Positions 53,424 through 63,422 of a stretch of DNA of 64,000 nucleotides are shown here, in pieces (position 1 is the first letter of the stretch; every line of letters starts with the position of its first letter). Made by a program: the position numbers and the translations under genes. Where the stretch lies: contig CAUBOH010000002.1 of assembly GCA_958437495.1 (NCBI GenBank), positions 1 through 64,000 on the forward strand, read 5' to 3'. The stretch comes from an uncultured Collinsella sp. (lineage in GTDB: Bacteria; Actinomycetota; Coriobacteriia; Coriobacteriales; Coriobacteriaceae). Below the pieces are notes generated by a model. It worked only from the letters and a program-made list of their open reading frames with translations, was not told where the DNA came from and did not search any database.

Positions 53424-54346
53424 TCGGCCGTCATCCTCCTTGCCAGTTGCTTGCCCACGATACGGGCGACCACGTTAAACAGCAGCACGCAAATCATCAG
53501 CAGTGCCGCGGTTCCCCAGACGATCTGCTGGGCCTCGGGGCTGCCTTCGCCATAGATCTTGTAGATGTGCACGGCAAGCGACTCACCGGGGCGAAACACG
53601 TTCCAGGCGCAGGTGGAGCTCGACAGGTTAAAGCTCAAGAAGTTCAGGCGAACCGGCGAGCTCATGCCCGAGGTAAAGAGCAGCGCCGCGGCCTCGCCAA
53701 ACACGCGGCCGGCCGAAAGCACGATGCCGGTCACGATGGCAGGCATGGCCTCGGGGATCAGGATGTGCAGCGTGGCCTCCCAGCGGGTAAGGCCCATGGC
53801 CAGGCACGCATCGCGCTGGGCCTGCGGCACGTCCTCGAGCGCCTGCTGAATCACGCGCACCAGAATGGGGATGTTGAACATGGTGAGTGCGACGGCGCCG
53901 GAGATGATGGAGTACTTCCAGCCCAGCTGCACCGAGAACACCAGAAAGCCGAACATGCCGACGACGATGGAGGGCAGCGAAGACAGCGTCTCGATGGCGG
54001 TGGAGGCGATGTCGCGGATGGGGCCGTCGGGCGCGTACTCGACCAGGAAGACCGCGCCGCCCAGGCTGATGGGCACCGAGATGGCTAGGGTGATCAGCAG
54101 TAGGTAGAACGAGTCGAACAGCTGGTAGAGCACGCCGCCTTGAGTTCCGTTGGCGCGCGCGGGCTGCGTGAGGAAGCCCGGCTGGAACAGCGTCGAGACG
54201 CCCTCGAACAGGATATAGGCCACCATGGAGACGACGATGAGCATGACGATGGCGACGATCGCCGTCAGCACGCCCGTGGCGATGCGGTCCTGCTTTTGGA
54301 CGCGCCCGAGTCTCGCCTCGTCGATATGGATGCACGTGCTAGCCAC
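53420..54346 (-). CDS. pstA: Phosphate ABC transporter permease PstA
   Basis: A 308-aa inner-membrane permease with six helices. The BPD inner-membrane domain shows SSLPSIVVGMFGFL and the EAA loop DACLAMGLTRWEATLHILIPEAMPAI, which contacts PstB. GTG 54346 is my start: it overlaps the pstC stop by 8 nt, has a purine-rich GGGGGCGAAGG site upstream, and gives a normal length; the longer TTG form lies entirely inside pstC. The pstB ATG overlaps its stop. All three arrangements indicate a single polycistronic message. Confidence 0.93.
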
Positions 54347-55247
54347 GAGCCTTCGCCCCCTTGCGGCCAATGAGATGGATGATCAGGATGAAGATGAGGC
54401 TCATGCCCATCAGCAGCAGACCGAGCGCCCACAGAACATCGTCCTGGGCCGAGCCCTCGGCATAGACCGCCATAGACGTGGTGAGCGTGGTGGTGATGGT
54501 GGATGCCGGCGACAGCAGAGACGTCGGCATGGCCTCGATACCGCCGATAACCATGCGCACGGCAAGCGTTTCGCCAAAGGCGCGGGTCATACCAAGGATG
54601 ACCGCAGTCATGAGCGAGGGCATGGCGCTCTTGAGCACCACGTGCCAGATGGTCTGCCAGCGGGTGTAGCCCAGCGCGAGCGAGCCCTGACGGTAGCTGT
54701 CGGGCACGGCGCGCAGGCCATCGACCGAAAGCGTGGTCATCGTCGGCAGAATCATGACGGCCAGCACGATGGCGCCGGGCAAGATGCCCAGGCCCGTGCT
54801 CACGTGGAAAAAGCCCTTCATAAGGCCGACGACCACGTGAAAACCGATGAGGCCAAAGACGACCGAGGGAATGCCGGTCAAAAGCTCAATAAGCGGCTGA
54901 AAAACCTTGGAACCAAACTTAGGGCTAATCTCGACCGCAAAGATGGCAGAGCCGATGGCTATGGGCAGCGCGATGAGCGTGGAGAGCACCATGACCGCAA
55001 ACGAGGTGACGATCAGGGGCAGGGCGCCGGTGTAGGGCAGGCCGTTTTCGGCTGTGTTGGCCAGGTCCCACTTGGTACCGGTGAAGAACTCGACGACCGA
55101 AACGCCGTCCTTAACAAAAGCTGAGAGGCCCTTTTGGGCGACCATAAAGATGAGCGCGGCAACGACGAGCGTCACGAGCGCTACGCACGCGCCCGTGACG
55201 CCCAGGCCCACGTTCTCAAGGTCGCGCTTTGGCAGCTGTTTTGCCAT
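54339..55247 (-). CDS. pstC: Phosphate ABC transporter permease PstC
   Basis: A 302-aa inner-membrane permease. Six hydrophobic helices, with the first at residues ~17-40. GIPSVVFGLIGFHVVV and GLRAVPDSYRQGSLALGYTRWQTIWHVVLKSAMPSL (EAA loop) are diagnostic for PstC. It begins 25 nt after the pstS stop, with GGAAAGG before the ATG. It pairs with PstA to form the phosphate channel. No unusual feature. Confidence 0.94.
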   Translation of the reverse strand: MAKQLPKRDLENVGLGVTGACVALVTLVVAALIFMVAQKGLSAFVKDGVSVVEFFTGTKWDLANTAENGLPYTGALPLIVTSFAVMVLSTLIALPIAIGSAIFAVEISPKFGSKVFQPLIELLTGIPSVVFGLIGFHVVVGLMKGFFHVSTGLGILPGAIVLAVMILPTMTTLSVDGLRAVPDSYRQGSLALGYTRWQTIWHVVLKSAMPSLMTAVILGMTRAFGETLAVRMVIGGIEAMPTSLLSPASTITTTLTTSMAVYAEGSAQDDVLWALGLLLMGMSLIFILIIHLIGRKGAKARG

Positions 55248-55272
55248 TGCAAACCTTTCCGGGGGCGATTGC

Positions 55273-56211
55273 TTATTTAGCAGAGACCTTGCCGCTGGCG
55301 TCCTTGACGACCTTCATGGCAGAGACGGGGATAAAGCCCTGCTCCTCGACGAGCTTGCCCTGGACGTCGTCGGAAAGCATGAACTCCAGGAAGGCCTTGG
55401 TGGCCTCGTCGGCGTCCTTGGGGCAGTACATGTGCTCGGTCGCCCAGATCTTGAAGGAGTCGTCGGTGACGTTTGCGCTCTTGGGCTCGACGCCTTCGAC
55501 CTTGATGGCGTTGAACTTAGAGTCATCAAAGTGCGAGAAGTCGAGGTAGGAGATGGCATTGTCGGTGCTGCCCATCTGAGTCTGGACGTCGCCGGACTTG
55601 TCGAGCTCGGCGTCGCCCTTAAAGTCGACAGCCTCGTCGCCAAAGACGGCGGCCTCGAAGGTGGCGCGGGTGCCGGAACCGGCCTTGCGGTTGAGAACGA
55701 CGATCTTGGCGTCGTCGCCGCCGACCTCCTTCCAGTTGGTGATCTGGCCGGAGAAGATGCCCTTGAGCTGCTCGAGGGACAGGTCGTCGACCTTGACGTT
55801 CTTGGAGACGACGGGACCCATACCCACGACGGCGACCTCGTGGTCGACGAGGTTCTTGACCTGATCGGCCTCGAGCTTGGTCTCGGCGAAGACGTCGGAG
55901 TTACCGATGGTGACGGTGCCGGCGGCAACAGCGGTCAGGCCCTTGCCCGAACCGTTGCCCGAACCGGAGACGGAGACGTCGGGGTTGGCGTCCATGAACT
56001 TCTCGGCAGCGGCCTCGACGAGAGCCTGGAACGAGGAGGCGCCGTCGTAGGTCACCTCGCCGGAGACGGACTCGGCAGCAGCGGCGCTGCCCTTATCGGC
56101 GGCGTCGGAAGCACCAGCGCCGCCGCAACCAACGAGGCCGAGACCGACGACGCTGGCGAGACCACCAGCGAGGCCGAGGAACTGACGACGAGAATAAGCC
56201 TGATCGAGCAT
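55273..56211 (-). CDS. pstS: Phosphate-binding lipoprotein PstS
   Basis: A 312-aa extracytoplasmic phosphate receptor. The N-terminus combines a twin-arginine motif (SRRQFLGLAGG) with a lipobox (LVGCGG), so it is probably Tat-exported and lipid-anchored at Cys. A PBP-like domain follows: VTYDGASSFQALVEAA, SGSGNGSGKGLTAVAAG (phosphate loop), NRKAGSGTRATFEAAVFG, and DNAISYLDFSHF. ATG 56211 follows AAAGGAAG at 4 nt. First gene of pstSCAB; a phosphate-starvation promoter is expected in 56212-56414, but I could not identify a Pho box with confidence. Confidence 0.94.
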   Translation of the reverse strand: MLDQAYSRRQFLGLAGGLASVVGLGLVGCGGAGASDAADKGSAAAAESVSGEVTYDGASSFQALVEAAAEKFMDANPDVSVSGSGNGSGKGLTAVAAGTVTIGNSDVFAETKLEADQVKNLVDHEVAVVGMGPVVSKNVKVDDLSLEQLKGIFSGQITNWKEVGGDDAKIVVLNRKAGSGTRATFEAAVFGDEAVDFKGDAELDKSGDVQTQMGSTDNAISYLDFSHFDDSKFNAIKVEGVEPKSANVTDDSFKIWATEHMYCPKDADEATKAFLEFMLSDDVQGKLVEEQGFIPVSAMKVVKDASGKVSAK

Positions 56212-56414
56212 GATCTTCCTTTCATACATGCGAATCGCGAGCACCCTGCCCGCTTTGCTGTTTGGAAAGATACGGCCTCGATCGGGCAGCGCCCACGCCA
56301 ACTGCGGTTTCTTACGGGCTATTGATAGACCCTTACCGCAAGCTCTGCCCAGCCTTTACAAACGGATAACAATCCCCACCCAAGCATGGCACGCTTTTTA
56401 CACCAATAAAAACA

Positions 56415-56483
56415 AAGTTGCGGTGAAATAGTTCCTGTCTGGCCGTCAAATGGCCCATTCTAGGAACTATTCCACCGCAACTT
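56415..56483. repeat. Family D palindrome, copy 1
   Basis: Arms AAGTTGCGGTGAAATAGTTC (56415-) and its complement ending at 56483 match over 21 of 22 bases, with a 25-nt centre. It lies 21 nt beyond the stop of the dipeptidase (- strand). A related copy is at 59691-59758. Confidence 0.8.
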
Positions 56484-56504
56484 AGATTGGGAAACCGCGT
56501 AACC

Positions 56505-57941
56505 TTAAAGTTCGAGTTCGTTGAGGCGCAGGATCGCAACAATATAGATCTTGAGCGCTTGCTTGAGCTGCTCTTCGTTGGCGCACTCGTTGGGACCGTG
56601 CATCTGGCCGCCCCACGCGGGCAGCTCCAGGCCGGTCTCCTCGGGGCCAAACGACACGGCGCGTGCAAAGTTTCGCGCGTACGTGCCGCCGCCCATGGCA
56701 AAGGGCTCGGCGTGCTTGCCCGTAAACTCGTTATAGGTATCGATGAGCGCCTTCACGGCCGGATCATCGGCAGAGACCGAGAACGGCACCTTTGCATGAC
56801 CCACGCGACACGTCACGTCAAAGCGCCCCACGAGTGGCTCGAGCTGCTCGCGGATGGTATCGGCGCTCGTGCTGTCGGGGAAACGCACGTCAATGACCTG
56901 CTCAATGTGGCCATCCGCCACGCGAATGACGCCGGGGTTGCAGGTGAGCGGGCCAAACGCCGGACTCGTCGCGTCGATACCCAGGCCGCGGCCATAGGCG
57001 TCCGCATGTACAAAGGCCAGAAACTTGACAAACTCGTGCTCGGCAGGCGTCAGCAAGCGCTCGTCACGGGCGCCAAACGTGTCCTCGGCCTCGCGCAGAT
57101 ACGCCACGATCAGACCGACGGCATTGATAGTGCCCTCGGGCATCGAGGCATGGCCACCAATACCGTGGGCGAAAATCTGCGCATGCCCGTTATCGAGTGC
57201 TGTGATCTCCAGGCGGTCAGCGTTCTCGACCGGGGCAGGCAGCTCATCGGCGGCAATCGCAAGCTCGCAAATAGACTGCGACGGAATGGCGTTGCTCGCC
57301 TCGGCACCACTCCACGACACGATGCGCCCGCCGTCGATCTTGGAGCTCACAAACGTCGCCCCAAACTGACCCTTCTCGGCATTGCAGACCGGGAACTCGG
57401 CATCGGGCGTAAACAGAAAGTCGGGGTTCGCGTGGTTCTCCAGATAATGGTGAACGTCGGACATGCCCACTTCCTCATCGCAGCCCAGCAGCGCGCGGAA
57501 GGTGTAGCGCGGGGTAATACCGTGCTTGAGCAGATAGGCGCCGGCGTAGAGCGACAGCACGGCAGGACCCTTGTCGTCGATAACGCCGCGGCCAAGCAGC
57601 CAGCCCTCGCGACGCTCCATCGCAAACGGGTCGGTGTTCCAGCCGGGGCCGGCGGGCACCACGTCCACATGGCAAATGGTCGCAAGCTGCTTGTCGCCGC
57701 GGCCCGGGATATCGGAAATGCCCACATAGCCCTCGTCGTCGCTCGTCTGGTAGCCGAGCTTTTGCGCAATGCCGAGCGCGCAATCGAGCGCGTCACGAAC
57801 CGGACGGCCAAACGGCGCGCCGGGCTCCGCATTGGCAGAAACCGCCACGGACGGATAGCTCACCAGCCGCTCGATATCGGCGACGACATCTTCCCAAACC
57901 TCGTCGACATACTCGGCAACGCTCTGCTCCACCTGATTCAT
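56505..57941 (-). CDS. PepV/Sapep-type M20 dipeptidase
   Basis: A 478-aa metal-dependent dipeptidase. ATICHVDVVPAGPGW (about residue 85) has the first His, GRGVIDDKGPAVL the bridging Asp, LLGCDEEVGMSD the catalytic Glu pair, and PDAEFPVCNAEKGQFG is typical of PepV/Sapep. The lid/dimer domain occupies about 190-380. The enzyme would hydrolyse dipeptides in the cytoplasm; metal in relatives is Zn or Mn. ATG 57941 follows AAGGAGG at 7 nt; an ATG 18 nt earlier is less likely. Monocistronic. Confidence 0.93.
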   Translation of the reverse strand: MNQVEQSVAEYVDEVWEDVVADIERLVSYPSVAVSANAEPGAPFGRPVRDALDCALGIAQKLGYQTSDDEGYVGISDIPGRGDKQLATICHVDVVPAGPGWNTDPFAMERREGWLLGRGVIDDKGPAVLSLYAGAYLLKHGITPRYTFRALLGCDEEVGMSDVHHYLENHANPDFLFTPDAEFPVCNAEKGQFGATFVSSKIDGGRIVSWSGAEASNAIPSQSICELAIAADELPAPVENADRLEITALDNGHAQIFAHGIGGHASMPEGTINAVGLIVAYLREAEDTFGARDERLLTPAEHEFVKFLAFVHADAYGRGLGIDATSPAFGPLTCNPGVIRVADGHIEQVIDVRFPDSTSADTIREQLEPLVGRFDVTCRVGHAKVPFSVSADDPAVKALIDTYNEFTGKHAEPFAMGGGTYARNFARAVSFGPEETGLELPAWGGQMHGPNECANEEQLKQALKIYIVAILRLNELEL

Positions 57942-57997
57942 GGCCGACCTCCTTACCAATGAGGGGCAAGTGTGCCGCCCCTCACATCAAGTACTAC

Positions 57998-58660
57998 TTA
58001 TATAGCGAAAAGTTTAGCAAGCTCGGCCACCGAATGCACCACCGCATCGGCGCCCGCGGCCTCGTGCTCGCCCGGCGCCGCCGCGCCCGAATAGATGCCA
58101 ATGCACGGCACGCCCATCGCGTGCGCGCCCTCCACATCGTTAAAGCGGTCGCCAATCATCACGGCCTCGTCGGCAGTCGCGCCAAGCGCCGCCAGGGCGT
58201 CGCGGACCGAATCGGCCTTGGTCTCGCGTCCCTGAGGCGGATTCATGCCGACCACGGCCTCAAACTGAGAAAGCCCCAGCTCATGCGCCATGTCAATGCA
58301 CTTTGCCTCCATGCGCGACGTCGCCACGGCCATACGCTTGCCCTGTGCGGCCAGCCCGTCGAGCAGCTCGGGGATCCCATCGAACACTGGGTACTCTTCC
58401 GGTCCCAGCTCATCAAAAAAGGCGCGGTACTCATCGGCCACCATCAGCGACTCCTCGCGCGAGAAGCCGTAAAAGTCGTGGAAGCTCTTCCACAGCGGAG
58501 GCCCGATCATACGGCGCAAATCACCCATCTGCGCCTCCGAAAACCCGCGCGCAGCCAGCGTCTTGCGCGTCGAGGTCATCACCGCCCGACCCGTATCGGC
58601 CACCGTGCCGTCAAAATCGAACAGCACAACCGGCCGATCACAATGTTGCAATGCCGCCAT
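57998..58660 (-). CDS. HAD-superfamily hydrolase (phosphoglycolate phosphatase-like)
   Basis: A 220-aa HAD-IA hydrolase. VVLFDFDGTVADTG (about 10-23) has the nucleophile, MAVATSRMEAKC motif II, and MIGDRFNDVEGAHAMG motif IV; a helical cap occupies about 25-90 (LRRMIGPPLWKSFHDFYGFS). This is the Gph/PpaX type that dephosphorylates small phosphoesters. ATG 58660 has GAGGGG upstream; the longer frame is not conserved. It is the same strand as the dipeptidase but separated from it by 56 nt. Confidence 0.9.
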   Translation of the reverse strand: MAALQHCDRPVVLFDFDGTVADTGRAVMTSTRKTLAARGFSEAQMGDLRRMIGPPLWKSFHDFYGFSREESLMVADEYRAFFDELGPEEYPVFDGIPELLDGLAAQGKRMAVATSRMEAKCIDMAHELGLSQFEAVVGMNPPQGRETKADSVRDALAALGATADEAVMIGDRFNDVEGAHAMGVPCIGIYSGAAAPGEHEAAGADAVVHSVAELAKLFAI

Positions 58661-58816
58661 CGGCACCCCTCTTCCCCAGTTGATGATTTCCACACCACCG
58701 CTTCAAACTGTTGACTATTCAACAATTGAACCTAGCAATGTAGAGCAACTCCACTATACTTGTCGCACTTTGTTTTCAGAAGGCGGCGCTGCCGCGCCCC
58801 AACGAAAGGTGCAATT

Positions 58817-59677
58817 ATGTCTTTTGCCATCATAACCGACTCCACGTCGGACATCTCCCCCGCCCGCGCCCAAGAGCTCGGCATTTACGTGATTCCGCTG
58901 CATGTGATTATCGAGGGTGAGGACCTGCTCGACCAGGTGCAGATTACCGCCGAGGAATACGTCGCGCGCATGGCTGGCTCCGAGCAGCTGCCGCACACCT
59001 CGCAGCCAAGCGCCGGCGAGTTCAAGGCGCTCTTTGACCGCGTGCTCGCCGATGGCCATGATAGCGCCATCTTCATCTCGCTGTGCAGCGAGTGGTCTGC
59101 CTGCTATTCCAACGCATGCCTGACGGCCGAGACCCACGAGCTCGACGTGCGCTGCATCGATTCGCGCACCGGCTCGGGCGCCGAGGGCTTGCTGGTGGAG
59201 TACGCGCTCGCCATGCGCGAGGACGGTCGCAGCCTGGACGAGACCGAGGCGCAGATCCGCGCGACGCTGCCCGACGCACACCTGCTGCTGATTCCCCGCA
59301 CGCTCGAGAACCTCGTCAAGAACGGCCGCGCACCTAAACTCGCCGGCCAGCTCACCCAAATGCTCAACATTCGCCTGGCCGTCTCGCCGGAGTGGAAATC
59401 GGGCGAGATCAAGGCCGTCAAGAAGGGCCGCGGAGCCAAGCGTATCGTTGCCAACACCATGGCCGATTGCCTCGCATTTTTGACCGAGCACCCGGGCTCC
59501 AGCGTGCGCGTGCTCACGACCGGCGCTGCCGAGGAGCAGGAGCTCGTCAACCAAGCGCTCGCAGGCCAGAACTACGTAGACGCCGGCACCGGCCCCATCG
59601 GCTGCACCATCGCCACCCACGTAGGCGTCGACGCCATCGCCATCAGTTACTGCCCCCGCTACCAACCCACCAATTAG
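58817..59677 (+). CDS. DegV family fatty-acid-binding protein (second copy)
   Basis: 286 aa. AIITDSTSDISPARAQELGIYVIPLHVIIEGEDL is the DegV N-terminus (DSTSD), HTSQPSAGEFKALFD the second conserved segment, and IGCTIATHVGVDAIAI the C-terminal GxxIGxHxGxG-like loop, here with V-D rather than G-P-G. CLTAETHELDVRCIDSRTGSGAEG replaces the SNNVTLGE of the first copy, so the lipid pocket probably differs. AAAGG precedes ATG 58817. Family-D and family-C hairpins follow the stop. Confidence 0.9.
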   Translation: MSFAIITDSTSDISPARAQELGIYVIPLHVIIEGEDLLDQVQITAEEYVARMAGSEQLPHTSQPSAGEFKALFDRVLADGHDSAIFISLCSEWSACYSNACLTAETHELDVRCIDSRTGSGAEGLLVEYALAMREDGRSLDETEAQIRATLPDAHLLLIPRTLENLVKNGRAPKLAGQLTQMLNIRLAVSPEWKSGEIKAVKKGRGAKRIVANTMADCLAFLTEHPGSSVRVLTTGAAEEQELVNQALAGQNYVDAGTGPIGCTIATHVGVDAIAISYCPRYQPTN

Positions 59678-59690
59678 GGCTACCCATACC

Positions 59691-59758
59691 ACTTGCGGTG
59701 AAATAGGAACTGTTTTTGGCTTATCAGCCGCAAATCAATCCCTATTCCACCGCAACTT
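59691..59758. repeat. Family D palindrome, copy 2
   Basis: ACTTGCGGTGAAATAGG (59691-59707) and CCTATTCCACCGCAACTT (59741-59758) are inverted repeats with one mismatch. It lies 14 nt after the degV stop. Confidence 0.8.
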
Positions 59759-59773
59759 AAAAGCAGTTCATTT

Positions 59774-59832
59774 GGGACGGGGCTAAAAGACTGGTATCAA
59801 ACGTTTCAGACCAGTCTTTTTAGCCCCGTCCC
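59774..59832. terminator. Family C hairpin, copy 2, between convergent genes
   Basis: GGGACGGGGCTAAAAGACTG pairs almost fully with CAGTCTTTTTAGCCCCGTCC (59774-59832), a 21-bp stem with one bulge. It is located between degV (+) and the LOG gene (-), 13 nt beyond the latter's stop. It shares its GGGACGGGG/CCCCGTCCC arms with 3790-3856. Confidence 0.8.
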
Positions 59833-59844
59833 ATTTTAGCTACC

Positions 59845-60603
59845 CTACATCAGCCCGCTCAGGGCGATGTCGACGGCCTCGTTGAGGTCGTCGGTGATGT
59901 GGACGAGGTCTGGATCGAGTGGGCTGATCATGCCGGCATCCATCACCGGGCCGTTGAGCCAGTCGAACAGGCCCTGCCAGTACTCGGTGCCCACCAAAAC
60001 GAGCGGCATGCGCTTGACCTTGTGCGTCTGCACCAGCGTGAGCACCTCGAACATCTCGTCGAGCGTGCCAAAACCGCCGGGGAACACGATGGCACCCGAG
60101 CTGTACTTAACGAACATGGTCTTGCGCACAAAGAAGTAGCGGAAATCCATACCCAGGTTCACATATTTGTTGAGCCCCTGCTCGTGCGGCAGCTCGATAC
60201 CCAATCCGACCGACTTGCCGTTGACGCTCGCCGCTCCCCTGTTGGCCGCTTCCATGATGCCAGGGCCGCCGCCGGTGATAACCGCCACGCCGCGCTGGGC
60301 GATTTTCCGGCCGACCGTGCGCGCCGCCTTGTAGAGCGGATCGGTCTTGGGCGTGCGGGCGCTGCCAAAGATGGTCACCGCGGGCCCGAGCTCGGCAAGC
60401 GCGCCAAAGCCATCGACAAACTCGGCCTGAATGCGCAGCACGCGCCAGGGATCGGCATGCAACCAGTCGGTCGAGTCTTCGGGCGCCAGCAGGTTGGCGT
60501 AGGTGTTGTCCTTGGGAATCATGGGGCCGCGCATGACCACAGGACCGCGTCGATACGTCTCGTCGTAAGCCGGCTCGCCCTCGACGTTCTCATTCTTAAT
60601 CAT
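59845..60603 (-). CDS. LOG-family protein (TIGR00730)
   Basis: 252 aa. FGSARTPKTDPLYKAARTVGRKIAQRG (Rossmann start), VITGGGPGIMEAANRGA and VFPGGFGTLDEMFEVLTLVQ (the PGGxGTxxE signature) define the LOG family, formerly called lysine decarboxylase-like. Characterised members are cytokinin riboside monophosphate phosphoribohydrolases or nucleotide 5'-monophosphate nucleosidases acting on AMP-like substrates. An extra ~55-residue N-terminus is present. AGGAG precedes ATG 60603. Monocistronic. Confidence 0.93.
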   Translation of the reverse strand: MIKNENVEGEPAYDETYRRGPVVMRGPMIPKDNTYANLLAPEDSTDWLHADPWRVLRIQAEFVDGFGALAELGPAVTIFGSARTPKTDPLYKAARTVGRKIAQRGVAVITGGGPGIMEAANRGAASVNGKSVGLGIELPHEQGLNKYVNLGMDFRYFFVRKTMFVKYSSGAIVFPGGFGTLDEMFEVLTLVQTHKVKRMPLVLVGTEYWQGLFDWLNGPVMDAGMISPLDPDLVHITDDLNEAVDIALSGLM

Positions 60604-60624
60604 GGGATACTCCTATCGAAAATA

Positions 60625-60665
60625 GAAACGGGCGGGGTCGACGCCATGCGTCAAACACCCGCCCG
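60625..60665. terminator. Hairpin between tgt and the LOG gene
   Basis: AACGGGCGGGG and ACCCGCCCG (one mismatch) enclose an inner GACGC/GCGTC stem. On the - strand it is followed by TTTCTATTTTCG, so it may terminate tgt read-through; it is ~150 nt beyond the tgt stop. The intervening 60666-60814 shows no gene. Confidence 0.7.
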
Positions 60666-60814
60666 AACATCAACCATTCGGTATGGTACCCACGATGCAT
60701 CAAGTGCTTGCAAGGCATCGGTCAGCGGTCGCGCAAACTGCGTTAGCGAACGCGACGACCGATCGCCGCTTGGCCTTTGCCGTTGCTCACGCCCCGCAAG
60801 CGCGCCCGCAGCTC

Positions 60815-61954
<1,140 letters not shown>

Positions 61955-62049
61955 AAACTGGAACTCCTTGGTTGCGGTTCATACGCAGACCATTATACGA
62001 GCAACCATCGAACCGCACCGACTCGACAGAAACTGGTGCAAAGGGGTCA

Positions 62050-62094
62050 TAGTCGTTGAGGACGCTCTTAAACGACTACATCCAACAGCCAAGG
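62050..62094. repeat. Repeat family F, intact copy upstream of tgt
   Basis: TAGTCGTT (62050-62057) pairs with AACGACTA (62071-62078) around GAGGACGCTCTTA, then CAACAGCCAAGG. It matches the sequence disrupted by the IS110 element at 12906-14397. It lies ~96 nt upstream of the tgt start. Confidence 0.6.
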
Positions 62095-62127
62095 TAACGC
62101 CGATGCTTTGTCAACGACAGTGAAAAC

Positions 62128-62331
62128 CCGCTAGAACGAGCGAGGTGTCTTCAAGCAAAATGGCGCCGCAGGTTGAGCATAAGTCAGCGAGCGGGCCGCA
62201 TTTGAGACAAGGTGACGTGAAACGAAAGGGCGCTGACCTTTCGGTCGCGCCCTTGAAGTTGAACGTCAGATTGTCCAAATGCGGCCCGCGTAGCGTCGGC
62301 CCGTTACGGCGTTTGGTAAAACGCCGTAACC
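62128..62331. other. Conserved structured intergenic element, family E copy 2
   Basis: Carries, in order, AGCGAG, GTGTCTTCAAG, CAGGTTG, AGCGAGCGGG and TTTGAGACAAG, then a long hairpin. GCGGGCCGCATTTG (62193-62206) and CAAATGCGGCCCGC (near 62277-62290) pair, with a nested AAGGGCGC/GCGCCCTT stem. It ends in GTTACGGCGTTT-GGTA-AAACGCCGTAAC (62303-62330), just beyond the SDR stop. No open frame. The rest of 61955-62332 holds family F and tgt expression signals. Confidence 0.55.
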
Positions 62332-62332
62332 C

Positions 62333-63133
62333 TTAGGGACGCTGGCCCATGCCACCCTCGAGGGTGACGGTCTCGCCATTCATGTACTTAAAGTCGGGAC
62401 CGCAAAGCTGAACGACCACGCGGCCGATTTCCTTCTCGACATCGCCGTAATGGCCCGCCGGCGGCATGTGAACGTTGGCCTTGAACGCCTCGGGATAGGC
62501 ATCCTGGAAGTTCTCGAGCGCGGCGGTCCAAGCAAGCGGGCACACGATGTTGACGTTGATGCCGTCCTTGCCCCACTCGTTGGCGGCGACGCGGGTCAGG
62601 CCGCGGATGCCCTCCTTGGCGGCAGCATAGCTGCACTGGCCATAGTTACCAAACAGGCCGGCGCCCGAAGCAAAGTTGACCACGGAACCCTTGGTCTCCT
62701 TCAGGTGCGGATAGGCCTTCTGCATGTACAGGTAGGTGGCATACAGGCCAGAGTAAATGGCCAGGTTAAACTGGTCCATGGTGTGGTCGGCAATGGTCAC
62801 GCCCGAAGCGCTGGCCTGAGCATTGTTGACGACGGCGTCGATGCGACCGAACTCCTCAATCGCCTTTTCGATAACGTTCTGCACGACGGCCTCGTTGTCC
62901 TGGCCGGCGGAGACATCGGCCTGGACAGGCAGAACCTTGACGCCGTACTCAGTCTCGAGAGACTCCTTGGCGGCCTCGAGCTTGGCGACGTTGCGGCCGG
63001 TGATGACGAGGTTCGCGCCCTCCTTGGCAAAAGCGATATCGATGCCGTAGCCGATGGAGCCGGCGGAGCCGTCCTTGAGCGTGGCCTTGCCGCCGCCGGT
63101 AACGATTACGGTCTTACCAGTGAAAAGTCCCAT
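62333..63133 (-). CDS. Short-chain dehydrogenase/reductase
   Basis: A 266-aa NAD(P)-dependent oxidoreductase. The glycine loop is VIVTGGGKATLKDGSAGSIG, longer than the usual TGxxxGIG, with an insertion of about six residues. VVNNAQAS replaces NNAG, and the catalytic Tyr-Lys pair lies in CSYAAAKEG near residue 165, with Ser in VNFASGAG. The end YMNGETVTLEGGMG matches the SDR C-terminus. The substrate (enoyl-ACP, sugar, bile acid) is unknown. AAAGGA precedes ATG 63133. Monocistronic. Confidence 0.87.
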   Translation of the reverse strand: MGLFTGKTVIVTGGGKATLKDGSAGSIGYGIDIAFAKEGANLVITGRNVAKLEAAKESLETEYGVKVLPVQADVSAGQDNEAVVQNVIEKAIEEFGRIDAVVNNAQASASGVTIADHTMDQFNLAIYSGLYATYLYMQKAYPHLKETKGSVVNFASGAGLFGNYGQCSYAAAKEGIRGLTRVAANEWGKDGINVNIVCPLAWTAALENFQDAYPEAFKANVHMPPAGHYGDVEKEIGRVVVQLCGPDFKYMNGETVTLEGGMGQRP

Positions 63134-63422
63134 ACGAAGTCCTTTCAAATCGCGACGGGCCCGCCCGTCGACTGCGCGCATCCAAATTCACGCGCCAAAA
63201 GCTGAAATGCAACTTTAGCGGGTTCAAGTGAAAAATAAAGCCCATGGCAGGCGAACGGTGCAACGTCTTTCGGCGAAGGGAATGTCAAGCACGAACTGGA
63301 CAAAGAGGCCGAATTATTTGTCACCCAAACGAGTCATCGAACACGTTTTGAAACTTTGCTGCGGGGCGCGGGATGTCGGCGCGAGACTTTATCATAGGGT
63401 GACGAACAACGATGAGGAGCAC

